Of a stretch of 64,000 nucleotides of DNA, positions 55,111 through 63,540 are shown piece after piece. Under the pieces are notes generated by a model. It was not told where the DNA came from and did not search any database. It saw only the letters and a program-made list of their open reading frames with translations. Source of the stretch: Chryseobacterium camelliae (lineage in GTDB: Bacteria > Bacteroidota > Bacteroidia > Flavobacteriales > Weeksellaceae); contig NZ_JAUTAL010000001.1 in NCBI RefSeq assembly GCF_030818575.1, positions 558,001 to 622,000 on the forward strand. Direction: 5' to 3'. The translations under genes and the position numbers were made by a program. The number at the start of each line of letters is the position of its first letter. Position 1 is the stretch's first letter.

Positions 55111-55791
55111 TTAATATTTTTTTACTAAATGATTTAGATTATTCTGATCTAAAATTTTATCCAGATATTTCCCTCTGCTGCTTAAAGCCCTCTGATAAGG
55201 TGCAAATTTATGCGCAACTTCATTGAATTCTTCGTTCAATGTAATCAATTCGTCTAATTCATCTTTGGTGAGCGTTTTTCCGGAATATTCTGTATTGAAG
55301 TGAATCAGCTTCTTCACTGCAATTTCCTTTTTTACAATTTCTTCTTCAGAAGAATTCAGAGTGCAAATGCCATATATTCCATTGCAATAAGCTTCCCACT
55401 CTTCTTCAAATGCCTCATCTAATTTTTCAGCGTTGGGAATATTTTCTTTAAATATATTGCCATAAGCAAAGGTTTTATCAGGATGATTTACCAGATTTTG
55501 AATAAATTTATTTTTAAATTCTTCTTTGTAGTCAGACGGGTCCTGAATATTTTTGTTTTTTTGAATCAGGGAAATACAGCTTTTATTGAAATACTTTTCT
55601 GTACTCTCACTTAGAAACTCATCATTAAGAGGGGATGTAATTTTAACAATTTTTGTGATCACATACGAAGCGTCCGGAACCAGATGATTCTGAATAAGAT
55701 CTGTAAGCTCATTTTTAGTAATTCCTGCTACAGTACACAGTTCTTCTTCTACAATATAATTGTCATTAATATAAGTAAAATTTTCTTCCAT
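55111..55791 (-). CDS. Protein of unknown function (DUF6058-like)
   Basis: The protein has 226 residues from ATG at 55789-55791; a TTG three codons upstream is an alternative. The N-terminal part 'ENFTYINDNYIVEEELCTVA' and 'GITKNELTDLIQNHLVPDAS' resembles the winged-helix-like start of DUF6058 'natural product biosynthesis' proteins; the rest is helical and acidic. The match is weak and function is not known. It sits between the DoxX-like and TerB-like genes with gaps of only 14 and three bases, so it is part of one operon. Confidence 0.5.
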   Translation of the reverse strand: MEENFTYINDNYIVEEELCTVAGITKNELTDLIQNHLVPDASYVITKIVKITSPLNDEFLSESTEKYFNKSCISLIQKNKNIQDPSDYKEEFKNKFIQNLVNHPDKTFAYGNIFKENIPNAEKLDEAFEEEWEAYCNGIYGICTLNSSEEEIVKKEIAVKKLIHFNTEYSGKTLTKDELDELITLNEEFNEVAHKFAPYQRALSSRGKYLDKILDQNNLNHLVKKY

Positions 55792-55805
55792 CACTTTCAA
55801 TACAG

Positions 55806-56918
55806 TTATTTAATATAATCTTTTGCAGGCTGCTTGTCCACAATTTTTCCGTTCTGCAAAATCAGGACAAATGGATTGCTTCTGGCAATGGTTTTAATGG
55901 CCGTGCCATCCATCATAGTATTTTTAATGGTTTTAAAGGTATTGGGATCCGTGGAAACCCCGTATACCAAAGCTCCTTTTTGTGCGTTTACTTTTTGCTC
56001 TACCTTTTGGAGCATTTCAGGAGAAACATCTTTGGGCTGGTAAGAAAAAACAAGGATAGCCTTAGGGGCATTAATCACCTCATCTGTAATTTCCATTCCT
56101 GTAGGATCTTCAATTTTAAATTTCACGATCTCGGATTTATATCCTTCTTTTACCAGGACGGATTCGTTTTTACCTTCCTCGATTTTCCATGGCGATCCTG
56201 CATCCCAGTATTTTTTATCATTGATATAATCATCCTGGTTTACCTTCAGCACTTCACCCGTTTTCTGGTTTTTGAGGGTGTAAAAAGTCTTATATTCAGA
56301 AGGGTTTTTATTGATTTTAATTTTTTCTTCCTTCAGGTTGGTCCCTATTTTATAATCCCGGAAATCAATGATCGGTTCATGTAAGATTCCCTCTGCCATG
56401 CAATAGATCATGCCCAGCGAAAACAGGCCTAAAAGAATATACTTCCAGCTTGATGAGGCCTTTCCGGGACCAGAGTAGCTGTATTCATCTTTTTTTCTGA
56501 ATTCTTTCCTGTACAATATCACCAGCAGGATAAGCCCGATCAGGAGGACAATATCTTTTATAAAGCTTTGCCATGGGGTAAACTTAATGGCATCGCCGAA
56601 ACATCCGCAATCCGTAACTACATTGAAGTAGGCAGAATAGAAGGTAAGAAAGCCAAAAAATATACAAAGTGCGATAAGCGCTGAAAGGCTAAACCTGAGC
56701 TTCAGCTTCAGGAGTAACATGAATCCCAGCAGTAGCTCCAGTACAACCACAATTATGGAAAACAGCAGGGCAAACTTTTCGAAAAAAGGCATATTAAAAA
56801 CGGCAGGGGAAAAATATTCCTCCATCTTAAACGAAAACCCCACCAGATCCACGGCTTTTACAAAGCCCGAAAGAATGAAAATCAACGCGATGACGAAACG
56901 CAATATACCTTTGATCAT
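55806..56918 (-). CDS. DoxX/MauE-like membrane protein with C-terminal thioredoxin-like domain (BT_3928 type)
   Basis: The protein has 370 residues. Four to five membrane helices (about 1-140) carry the DoxX pattern 'RFVIALIFILSGFVKAVD' and 'NVVTDCGCFGDAIKFTPWQS', the latter with the CGCFG cysteines of MauE-type redox proteins. A linker helix leads to a periplasmic-looking C-terminal domain with 'KAILVFSYQPKDVSPEMLQK' and 'ALVYGVSTDP', a thioredoxin-like fold lacking a CxxC. Such BT_3928-type proteins occur in nearly all Bacteroidota next to DUF1599 and tpiA. A role in periplasmic thiol chemistry is likely. Confidence 0.82.
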   Translation of the reverse strand: MIKGILRFVIALIFILSGFVKAVDLVGFSFKMEEYFSPAVFNMPFFEKFALLFSIIVVVLELLLGFMLLLKLKLRFSLSALIALCIFFGFLTFYSAYFNVVTDCGCFGDAIKFTPWQSFIKDIVLLIGLILLVILYRKEFRKKDEYSYSGPGKASSSWKYILLGLFSLGMIYCMAEGILHEPIIDFRDYKIGTNLKEEKIKINKNPSEYKTFYTLKNQKTGEVLKVNQDDYINDKKYWDAGSPWKIEEGKNESVLVKEGYKSEIVKFKIEDPTGMEITDEVINAPKAILVFSYQPKDVSPEMLQKVEQKVNAQKGALVYGVSTDPNTFKTIKNTMMDGTAIKTIARSNPFVLILQNGKIVDKQPAKDYIK

Positions 56919-56919
56919 A

Positions 56920-57486
56920 TTAAATAGTTTTAGGTTTGAATTCTTGGGCTTGTTCAGAGAACTTGATCAGGCAGAAAACCGCATAGTTCAGCATGTCAAA
57001 ATAGTTGGCTTCAAGGCCTTCTGAGACAATCGTTTTTCCCTGATTGTCTTCAATCTGTTTGGTCCTCAGTACTTTTTGGTAAATAAGGTCTGTGATGGAT
57101 GATATCCTCATGTCCCTCCACGCTTCCCCATAATCATGGTTCTTCTTTTCCATTAAAGCTCTTGCTTCATTGGCATAGCGGTCATACAGGCTCATGATTT
57201 CCTCATTGTTTTCATTGAAATCGTTAGACATCCCTTTTTCCAGCTGGATCAGTCCTACAATGGAATAATTAACGATGGCCACGAACTCATCTTCCTCGCT
57301 TTCATCAATCATCTTTTTGTCGGTCATCTGCAGGGTGCGGATCCTGTTCACTTTAATGTAAATCTGATCGGTTATCGAGCTGGGCCTTAATACCCTCCAG
57401 GCGGCTCCGTAATCCTGTAGCTTTTTACTGAAAAGATCCCGGCATCCGGCAACTACCTTCTGAAACTGTACTGAAGTCTTTAACAT
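56920..57486 (-). CDS. DUF1599 protein with internal duplication
   Basis: The protein has 188 residues with two copies of one motif: residues about 22-52 'LQDYGAAWRVLRPSSITDQI' and about 117-147 'HDYGEAWRDMRISSITDLIY', both followed by a K/R-rich helix ('KV.R...'). DUF1599 is a helical family of unknown function related to the nucleotide-modifying MazG-like folds. It lies one base before the DoxX-like gene and faces folP, the normal neighbourhood in Bacteroidota. Confidence 0.82.
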   Translation of the reverse strand: MLKTSVQFQKVVAGCRDLFSKKLQDYGAAWRVLRPSSITDQIYIKVNRIRTLQMTDKKMIDESEEDEFVAIVNYSIVGLIQLEKGMSNDFNENNEEIMSLYDRYANEARALMEKKNHDYGEAWRDMRISSITDLIYQKVLRTKQIEDNQGKTIVSEGLEANYFDMLNYAVFCLIKFSEQAQEFKPKTI

Positions 57487-57827
57487 AAATTCTCTTAATC
57501 TTTCAAAGATACAAAATAGGTTTTAGGTAGCGGGAATAGGGGGATTTTAAATTTTAGATTTTAGATTTTAAATTTTAAATTATGAATTGTGAATTTTGAA
57601 TTGTGAATTTCAGATTTCAGACTTTAGACTTTAGATGAGAGATAATAGACGCAGTGGATGTTTCCATATAAAAATTTAATCCAGTATTTAAGATTATTTT
57701 CACGATCAAAAATCCAAAATCCAAAATTTCACATCTATCCGTCTATTATCTATATATCTAATCCAAAATTCAGCCTTCAAAATTCAAAACTACTCTTTAC
57801 TTTTGTACATCTAAAATCTCCGGACTT
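57487..57827. repeat. AT-rich repeat region between DUF1599 and folP
   Basis: A run of ATTTTAGATTTTAGATTTTA-type short repeats (57540-57640) is followed by segments resembling dispersed inverted repeats. The 24-base stretch 57716-57739 is exactly the reverse complement of 58707-58730 on the other side of folP. A folP promoter must also lie here; no clear TAnnTTTG element was found near 57790-57820. Confidence 0.6.
57716..57739. repeat. Inverted repeat arm flanking folP (left)
   Basis: The 24 bases here are exactly the reverse complement of 58707-58730. The core includes ATTTCACATCTATC. Confidence 0.75.
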
Positions 57828-58667
57828 ATGCGTGATCATTTTTTAAACTGTAACGGCAGGCTGATCGGGTTACAGGTACCCAAAATTATGGGCATCCTGA
57901 ACCTTACTCCCGATTCTTTTTCAGATGGAGGAAAATTTAACACTGAGCATTCTGCATTGCTGCATGCGGAAAAACTGATCCTTGAAGGTGCTGAAATCAT
58001 CGATATAGGTCCGCAGTCCACACGTCCGGGCGCAGAATTCTTAAGCAGCGATGAAGAGATCCGCAGAATCGGAAACGTGATTTCTGCGGTTAAAAAAGAA
58101 TTTCCGGACGTTCTGGTATCACTGGATACGTTTTACGGGGCCACCGTACGGTATGGATTCAACGAAGGCATTGATATGGTCAATGATATTTCGGCAGGGC
58201 AGTTTGATGAAAGCATGTGGACAGAAGTAGCCAGGACCAGGCTTCCGTATATCGCCATGCACATCAACCCGGATTATGCAGCAATGCATCAGAAAGTGCA
58301 GTATGAAGACATTACTTTAGCCGTTAACAGCTTTTTCATGCAGAAAACCAGGGAGCTGATGGATTTAGGGATCCGTGATGTGATCTTAGATCCGGGATTT
58401 GGTTTCGGGAAAACGGTGGAAGACCAGATGAAACTGCTGGAAGAAATCGGTTATCTGGGGTTCGGAAGATTCCCATTGCTCATAGGAATCTCCAGGAAAT
58501 CATTTATTTACAAACCGCTTGGAAAATCTCCGTCAGACATTAACGAAGAAACCCAGAAGCTCCACCTGAAAGTGCTGGAACAGGGCGCGAAAATCCTGCG
58601 GGTACATGATGTGGCTGAAGCGAAGAAAACCGTGGATGAGTTTTTGAGAAGCAGGGCCGGAAGGTGA
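57828..58667 (+). CDS. folP: Dihydropteroate synthase
   Basis: The protein has 279 residues. 'KIMGILNLTPDSFSDGGKF' is the phosphate/pterin-binding start, then 'IIDIGPQSTRPGAEFLSSDE' and 'DMVNDISAGQFDESM', 'MHINPDYAAMHQKV' and 'DPGFGFGKTVEDQM' then 'FPLLIGISRKSFIYKPLG'. All folate-pathway motifs are intact. It joins DHPPP to pABA and is the sulphonamide target. It is divergent from the DUF1599/DoxX row. Confidence 0.96.
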   Translation: MRDHFLNCNGRLIGLQVPKIMGILNLTPDSFSDGGKFNTEHSALLHAEKLILEGAEIIDIGPQSTRPGAEFLSSDEEIRRIGNVISAVKKEFPDVLVSLDTFYGATVRYGFNEGIDMVNDISAGQFDESMWTEVARTRLPYIAMHINPDYAAMHQKVQYEDITLAVNSFFMQKTRELMDLGIRDVILDPGFGFGKTVEDQMKLLEEIGYLGFGRFPLLIGISRKSFIYKPLGKSPSDINEETQKLHLKVLEQGAKILRVHDVAEAKKTVDEFLRSRAGR

Positions 58668-58706
58668 GTAACAGCCGGAGAGACAATAGATGAGAGATGG
58701 ATAGAT

Positions 58707-58730
58707 GATAGATGTGAAATTTTGGATTTT
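58707..58730. repeat. Inverted repeat arm flanking folP (right)
   Basis: Exact reverse complement of 57716-57739. It belongs to a longer AT-rich block (about 58680-58870) that also holds the palindromic segments GATGGATAGATGATAG and CTATCATCTATCCGTC. Confidence 0.75.
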
Positions 58731-58883
58731 GAATTTTGGATTGTGAAGGGCATATCTTAGATATTGGATTAACCTTTATATTAAAACCTTCATTACGTCT
58801 ATCATCTATCCGTCTATGATTTCTCATCTAAACTCTAAAGTTCCAGACCCAAAATTCAAAATCCATAATCTGATTTACCTTTT

Positions 58884-59120
58884 TTAATTAAACTGTGCCA
58901 GTTTATCCGCAAACTGCCTGGAGAATTCTTTACGGTCTTCTTCCAGTTTTTCCGGGGTGGAAGGGAGAATGTAATTGAAGAGTATGGTATCTTCATTATC
59001 AAGGAAAATGATTTCCTTCTCGTTGCCGTCGATCATCTGGGCAAAAATTTCCCACATGGAAGTGTCTTTCAGTTTGAGCAATTCAAAAAACTGCTCGGCT
59101 TTCACAGTGATATTCTGCAT
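58884..59120 (-). CDS. Small protein of unknown function
   Basis: The protein has 78 residues from ATG at 59118-59120 ('MQNITVKAEQFFELLKLKDT'); an ATG at 59156 overlaps the stop of the DUF5686 gene and is less likely. It is helical then strand-rich with an acidic tail ('EEDRKEFSRQFADKLAQF'). No family is recognised. It is 35 bases downstream of the DUF5686 gene and may be co-transcribed. Confidence 0.55.
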   Translation of the reverse strand: MQNITVKAEQFFELLKLKDTSMWEIFAQMIDGNEKEIIFLDNEDTILFNYILPSTPEKLEEDRKEFSRQFADKLAQFN

Positions 59121-59155
59121 ATTGTTTGATTCTTTTTTTGATTTATGGGATAACA

Positions 59156-61564
59156 TCAGAATTCCAGCAGTTTGAGCTTGAACTGTATGGCGAAATTCTG
59201 CTTGAAGTTGCGGGTGGTATAATAACCGACCCTGTAAAACAATCCTAAATTGAAGTAACTCGAAAGGAAATTATTCCATTCCAATCCAACCTCCTGGTAC
59301 AGCCGGTTCAACTGCCTGAAACGGAACTGATGGTATTCGGGATGCTTCATATACCCGATGGTTCCCCTCAATACAAAATCGAAACTGGAGATGTTCCGTC
59401 CGAAGCTTTTGAAATACCAGGGCAGCTTATGGGTAAAATAATACGCCACAAAACGGTCGTTGTAATATTTACCGCCTTCCAGTGTGGCAAAGCCCAGATA
59501 AGAGGTGAAGTTGAAATTGATATCGCGGCTCGGGGAAGCCAGCCCGTTCATGGTGAAGTTTTTCCAGATTGGAGCATCTCCCAATACAAGTCCGCCATAA
59601 AGCCTGAAGCCGGTAGTTCCAAGAATTGTTTTAAAATTATGAACGAAAAGGGCATCGAAGCGGGTATAATTGAAATCTCCGCCCAGCAACCGGTAGCTTT
59701 GTTCATAATTGAAGTACAGTTCAGGATATTTCTGGTCAATCAGTGATTTTCCCTGCGGTGTCATAATATTGGTGGAATTCGGCGAAAACTTAAGGGTAAG
59801 CAGCGTGTTGAAATTATCAAAAGAGGCACCTCTGTTCCGGAACTGATAGTTAAACATTGCCTCTTCATCATTCCTTCTGGCTGCAAAAGCCAGGGTAAGG
59901 CCATTGGTAACATCATTCAGATAAGATATTGTTGCGCCCTTATACCGGAAATATTTGTCATTATTCAGATTATTCCCATAGTTCATGGTCCGCATCTTGA
60001 AGCTCCATAACCTTCTGTTGAACTCCCCGGAAGCCGTCACATCGTCATAATACTCAATCCTGAAGAAAGAATTTTTTTCCAGCGTGGTTTTCATATCCAG
60101 ACCGATACCGTATTTCCAGCGGTCATCTTTGAACCCGTACGCAAAATAATAATCAGGAGAAAAATAGGGGTTGAAAGTTTCATTCACCTTGGCTTTAAGG
60201 CCCACCCTGAAACCTTCATATAAGTTGTAGTTTACAATTTCGTCCACTGCAAAATCCATTACGCCGACCCTTACCTGCCCGTTCAGAAGGGCAGTAAGTA
60301 CCCTTGCCTTGCTGTCGATATTGTAAATCCTGCCGATGCTGTCGATTGTGGCATATGTATTTCTCTCCCGCATGGTCAGCGGATCGGTCCGGTAAAGATT
60401 GAGGGATTTGCCGTCTGCATTCTTTACCGAGAAAGTATAGCCTTTGAAATCTTCCCGCTTGGGTTCAATAGGAGACTGGAAATCAAAATACCGTGAGCTT
60501 AGAAAGGCATAGGTGCCGAAGCTTCTTTTTTCATTTTTCGACGGTTTGCCATCCGCATTTTTTCCTTCCTGCATCTGCATCCTGCTCATTTTCAGTTTCA
60601 CTGTTTCGCTGGCGAGGAACCACTTATGGTTAAAATAAGTCCATTCACTGGTTATAATGCCGTCGCTTTTGTTTTTGCTGAAGTTTTCTATTTTTTTGAT
60701 GCCGTACGTCTCGGTATCAATATAAATAGCACCATTGTATCTGGTCTTTCGGTCAGGCTTTTTATAATTAACCTCACGGAAGCGGATCACGAAGTTTTTT
60801 CTTCCGTCCATGGTTACCGTGTCCGTTAAAAAGAACCGGTAAAGCCCTCTGTTTTCCTGCTTCAGCTGAGTTGGGAGGTTGTCCCGGTTACTCTGTTGCA
60901 GGGCAATCATTTCATAGATAGGCTGCTTAAGGCCGGAGATCCTGTTGTCCAGGATGTTGATCTTTTCACCGTATTTTTTAGAGTACAGGAATTCCTGAGC
61001 CCTTTCCCAAAGGAAGAGTTTGCTTTTGGAAAAGATATTTCTCGCCGAGATATTGTTTAAAGAGTCTTTTTTCCTTTTCCGCTTTATAAAATCATTGTTG
61101 CGGAACAGCTCATTGAACTGTACGAGGCTGTCTTCATCAATATCCATCGAGACCTTTTCATAAGACTTGTATGAATAGGAATCCAGGCTTTTGGGAGAAT
61201 TTTCCCTGAACATCCGGTCCACCATTTTAAGGATTGCCAGAGCGCGGGGATCACTTTTATCCTCAATAATCACAGCTTCTATATCAGTGGTCTTTGAGGA
61301 TTCTTTTTTCAGCACAACCTGAAAGTTTTTTTCTACGCTAACAGTTTCAGTCTGATACCGGTCTGCCTTCACTTCAATACGCTTGCACGCCGTCTCAAAT
61401 TCAAGGATGCCGTTATCATCCGTATAACCAAGGACAGTATTATTACAGGATATTGATGCATGGGAAACAGCGGATTTCGTTATATCGTCAATAACCCTGA
61501 TTCTTGATTGTGAATAACCCAGAATGAAGGCCAGAAAAAATATAATAAATAAAATCCTTTTCAT
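59156..61564 (-). CDS. DUF5686 / carboxypeptidase-regulatory-like outer-membrane protein
   Basis: The protein has 802 residues. Signal peptide (residues 1-18, ending LGYS, then QSR). The N-terminal regulatory-like domain (about 19-90, 'DDITKSAVSHASISCNNTVL' and 'GYTDDNGILEF') is followed by DUF5686: a long middle with 'KSPDPRALAILKMVDRM'-type helix then many amphipathic strands and the terminal aromatic 'FAIQFKLKLLEF', typical of a TonB-receptor-like outer-membrane barrel without plug. Family members are surface-exposed and of unknown substrate. Single long gene. Confidence 0.85.
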   Translation of the reverse strand: MKRILFIIFFLAFILGYSQSRIRVIDDITKSAVSHASISCNNTVLGYTDDNGILEFETACKRIEVKADRYQTETVSVEKNFQVVLKKESSKTTDIEAVIIEDKSDPRALAILKMVDRMFRENSPKSLDSYSYKSYEKVSMDIDEDSLVQFNELFRNNDFIKRKRKKDSLNNISARNIFSKSKLFLWERAQEFLYSKKYGEKINILDNRISGLKQPIYEMIALQQSNRDNLPTQLKQENRGLYRFFLTDTVTMDGRKNFVIRFREVNYKKPDRKTRYNGAIYIDTETYGIKKIENFSKNKSDGIITSEWTYFNHKWFLASETVKLKMSRMQMQEGKNADGKPSKNEKRSFGTYAFLSSRYFDFQSPIEPKREDFKGYTFSVKNADGKSLNLYRTDPLTMRERNTYATIDSIGRIYNIDSKARVLTALLNGQVRVGVMDFAVDEIVNYNLYEGFRVGLKAKVNETFNPYFSPDYYFAYGFKDDRWKYGIGLDMKTTLEKNSFFRIEYYDDVTASGEFNRRLWSFKMRTMNYGNNLNNDKYFRYKGATISYLNDVTNGLTLAFAARRNDEEAMFNYQFRNRGASFDNFNTLLTLKFSPNSTNIMTPQGKSLIDQKYPELYFNYEQSYRLLGGDFNYTRFDALFVHNFKTILGTTGFRLYGGLVLGDAPIWKNFTMNGLASPSRDINFNFTSYLGFATLEGGKYYNDRFVAYYFTHKLPWYFKSFGRNISSFDFVLRGTIGYMKHPEYHQFRFRQLNRLYQEVGLEWNNFLSSYFNLGLFYRVGYYTTRNFKQNFAIQFKLKLLEF

Positions 61565-61666
61565 AAATGCGGATCAAAATTAATGATATTTCTGATTCTG
61601 AAAAAGTTTTCCGGGAGAGAATCATATGCGGGAAAAATAAAATCCCGGAATATCCGGGATCTATAT

Positions 61667-63478
61667 TTAGTGATCATTCAATGCGTTAAGAAAATCGATG
61701 AGGTCTGAAATTTCCTTGTCCGAAAGATTTAGCGGAGCATCTGAAAGCGTCTGGTTATCGGCTTTCAGCCCAAAGCCCTTTCCTCCGCCTTTGTTATAAA
61801 AATCCATGACTTCTTTCAGCGTCCGGTAGCCTCCGTTATGCATATACGGACCGGTCTTTCCGATGTTCCTGAGTGTAGACGTTTTAAAGGAATGCTGAAG
61901 AAATGCTATGGTTTCGTGGAACTTTCCTCTGCCTGGGTCCCGGTCTAAGATCTTATTTGAGGCGTTTTCAGCCACACCAAGTACTTCCTGCTCGGTTTTG
62001 GTATAGTTTGGTGGAACTGTACCATTAAAAAGGGGCAGGAAATGGCAGATAGCGCATTGTGCTTTTCCCATAAACAGGTTGAATCCTTTTTTCTGATTCT
62101 CCGTCATTGCATGTTGATCTCCCCTCATATAACGGTCGAAATCCGAATTGAAAGCAGCCAGTGAACGGATGTAGCTTGCCAACACATTCTGAAGCTGCCA
62201 GATCTCGGTCTTCCTGCCTTTGTAAATTTTCCTGAAGGCAGTACGGTATTCCGGATCGCTGTTGATTTTAGCAATAATCCTGCTGAGGTCGCCATGCATT
62301 TCTTCCTTATTGGTAATCACATCCGAACTTTGTCCTTCAAGGTCATCTTTCCGCATGTCCCAGAACTGTCCGTGCTGAAAAGCGGAGTAGCTTAGCGAAG
62401 GGGTATTCCTTTTTAAAGGTGAATCTGTAAGCGACATGGCTTTTTCCACTCCATCTGTAAAGGCTTTTTCAGCGATATGGCAGGTGGCACAACTCCGTGT
62501 ATGGTTGTCGGACAGGATTTTATCATTGAAAAGCCGTTTGCCCAGCTGTACTTTTTCCGGAGACATTTCAAACTCTTTCCCCGGGACAAAAGCATTTGGG
62601 TCGAAAGCATTTTTAGAATAAAATGTGCGGACATTTTTATTTAATGCTGAAGTCACTTCTATCGCCGGAATCTCTTCCTGATTGCGGAAATCGATCATCA
62701 GCGAAGTGATGGTGTTGAGGTGCTTCGGAATAAAAGTAATATAATCAAAAGTATTTTTGTCTGGATGATGGTTGAGGTAAAGAACAGCAGCCTCTATTTC
62801 TGTGCTGATCCGTACAAGTGATTTCTCCTTTGATCGGTCTGTGGCAATCAGTTGCAGTATTTTCTTCACGGCGTTCAATGCGTGAGGCATTTCTTTTAAG
62901 GAGGTCCCCGAAACCGGCGTGTCAAATCCCGCAATCCCCAGGCTGGAGATCCGGAATACTTCCTGCCTCAACGCATCGAAAACCTGGTCTTTGGAAATGG
63001 TGATGGCCTGAAAGTTAACTTTGATCGCATTGCTTTTGTTGGTCAGGTTCTTCAGCATCCGGATCACCTCATCTCTGTTTGCGGGATCGTAAGGATATAG
63101 CAGCTCTTCCAGTACCTGGAGCCCTTCCGGTTCTATTTCCACATGCTCCTGCATCTCGATCTCCGGGAGGGCCGGACCGTTGATAAACCGTGCCGTCTGG
63201 GGAAGGAAATATTCCACAGCCCATTCCATGTTCTTATAAGTGGTTCTTAATGCTTCAAATTGTTGCTGAAGAACTGCCTGTTCCGGTTTTCCGGATACCA
63301 TACGGATGAGTGCATTCGTCTGGTTTAAAAAATCTGTATTGGTCCTGAAAATGTCTTTCTTTACTTCAGCAAGGTCTTCATTAACCGGTTGCTGGTTCTG
63401 GGTACACTGCAATGCCCCGAATACGGTAAAAACGATGAAAAGAAAAACGGATAAAGGATATTTTAAAAGGATTTTCAT
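61667..63478 (-). CDS. Di-heme cytochrome-c peroxidase family protein with N-terminal extension
   Basis: The protein has 603 residues. Two CxxCH haem sites are CATCH (330-334) and CAICH (475-479), and 'YMHNGGYRTLKEVMDFYNKG' near the end matches the bacterial CCP/MauG family. The N-terminal 300 residues are a helical extension not found in classical CCP (about 330 residues). Cys25 after a hydrophobic start may be lipidated, which would place it on the periplasmic face. It reduces H2O2 with electrons from cytochromes, or acts like MauG on a partner. The gene follows the PhoX-like gene. Confidence 0.88.
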   Translation of the reverse strand: MKILLKYPLSVFLFIVFTVFGALQCTQNQQPVNEDLAEVKKDIFRTNTDFLNQTNALIRMVSGKPEQAVLQQQFEALRTTYKNMEWAVEYFLPQTARFINGPALPEIEMQEHVEIEPEGLQVLEELLYPYDPANRDEVIRMLKNLTNKSNAIKVNFQAITISKDQVFDALRQEVFRISSLGIAGFDTPVSGTSLKEMPHALNAVKKILQLIATDRSKEKSLVRISTEIEAAVLYLNHHPDKNTFDYITFIPKHLNTITSLMIDFRNQEEIPAIEVTSALNKNVRTFYSKNAFDPNAFVPGKEFEMSPEKVQLGKRLFNDKILSDNHTRSCATCHIAEKAFTDGVEKAMSLTDSPLKRNTPSLSYSAFQHGQFWDMRKDDLEGQSSDVITNKEEMHGDLSRIIAKINSDPEYRTAFRKIYKGRKTEIWQLQNVLASYIRSLAAFNSDFDRYMRGDQHAMTENQKKGFNLFMGKAQCAICHFLPLFNGTVPPNYTKTEQEVLGVAENASNKILDRDPGRGKFHETIAFLQHSFKTSTLRNIGKTGPYMHNGGYRTLKEVMDFYNKGGGKGFGLKADNQTLSDAPLNLSDKEISDLIDFLNALNDH

Positions 63479-63540
63479 ACGTATGAAAAAGTATCAATAG
63501 AATGGCTTCTACTGATACTCTGTATTAATGGATGATAAAT

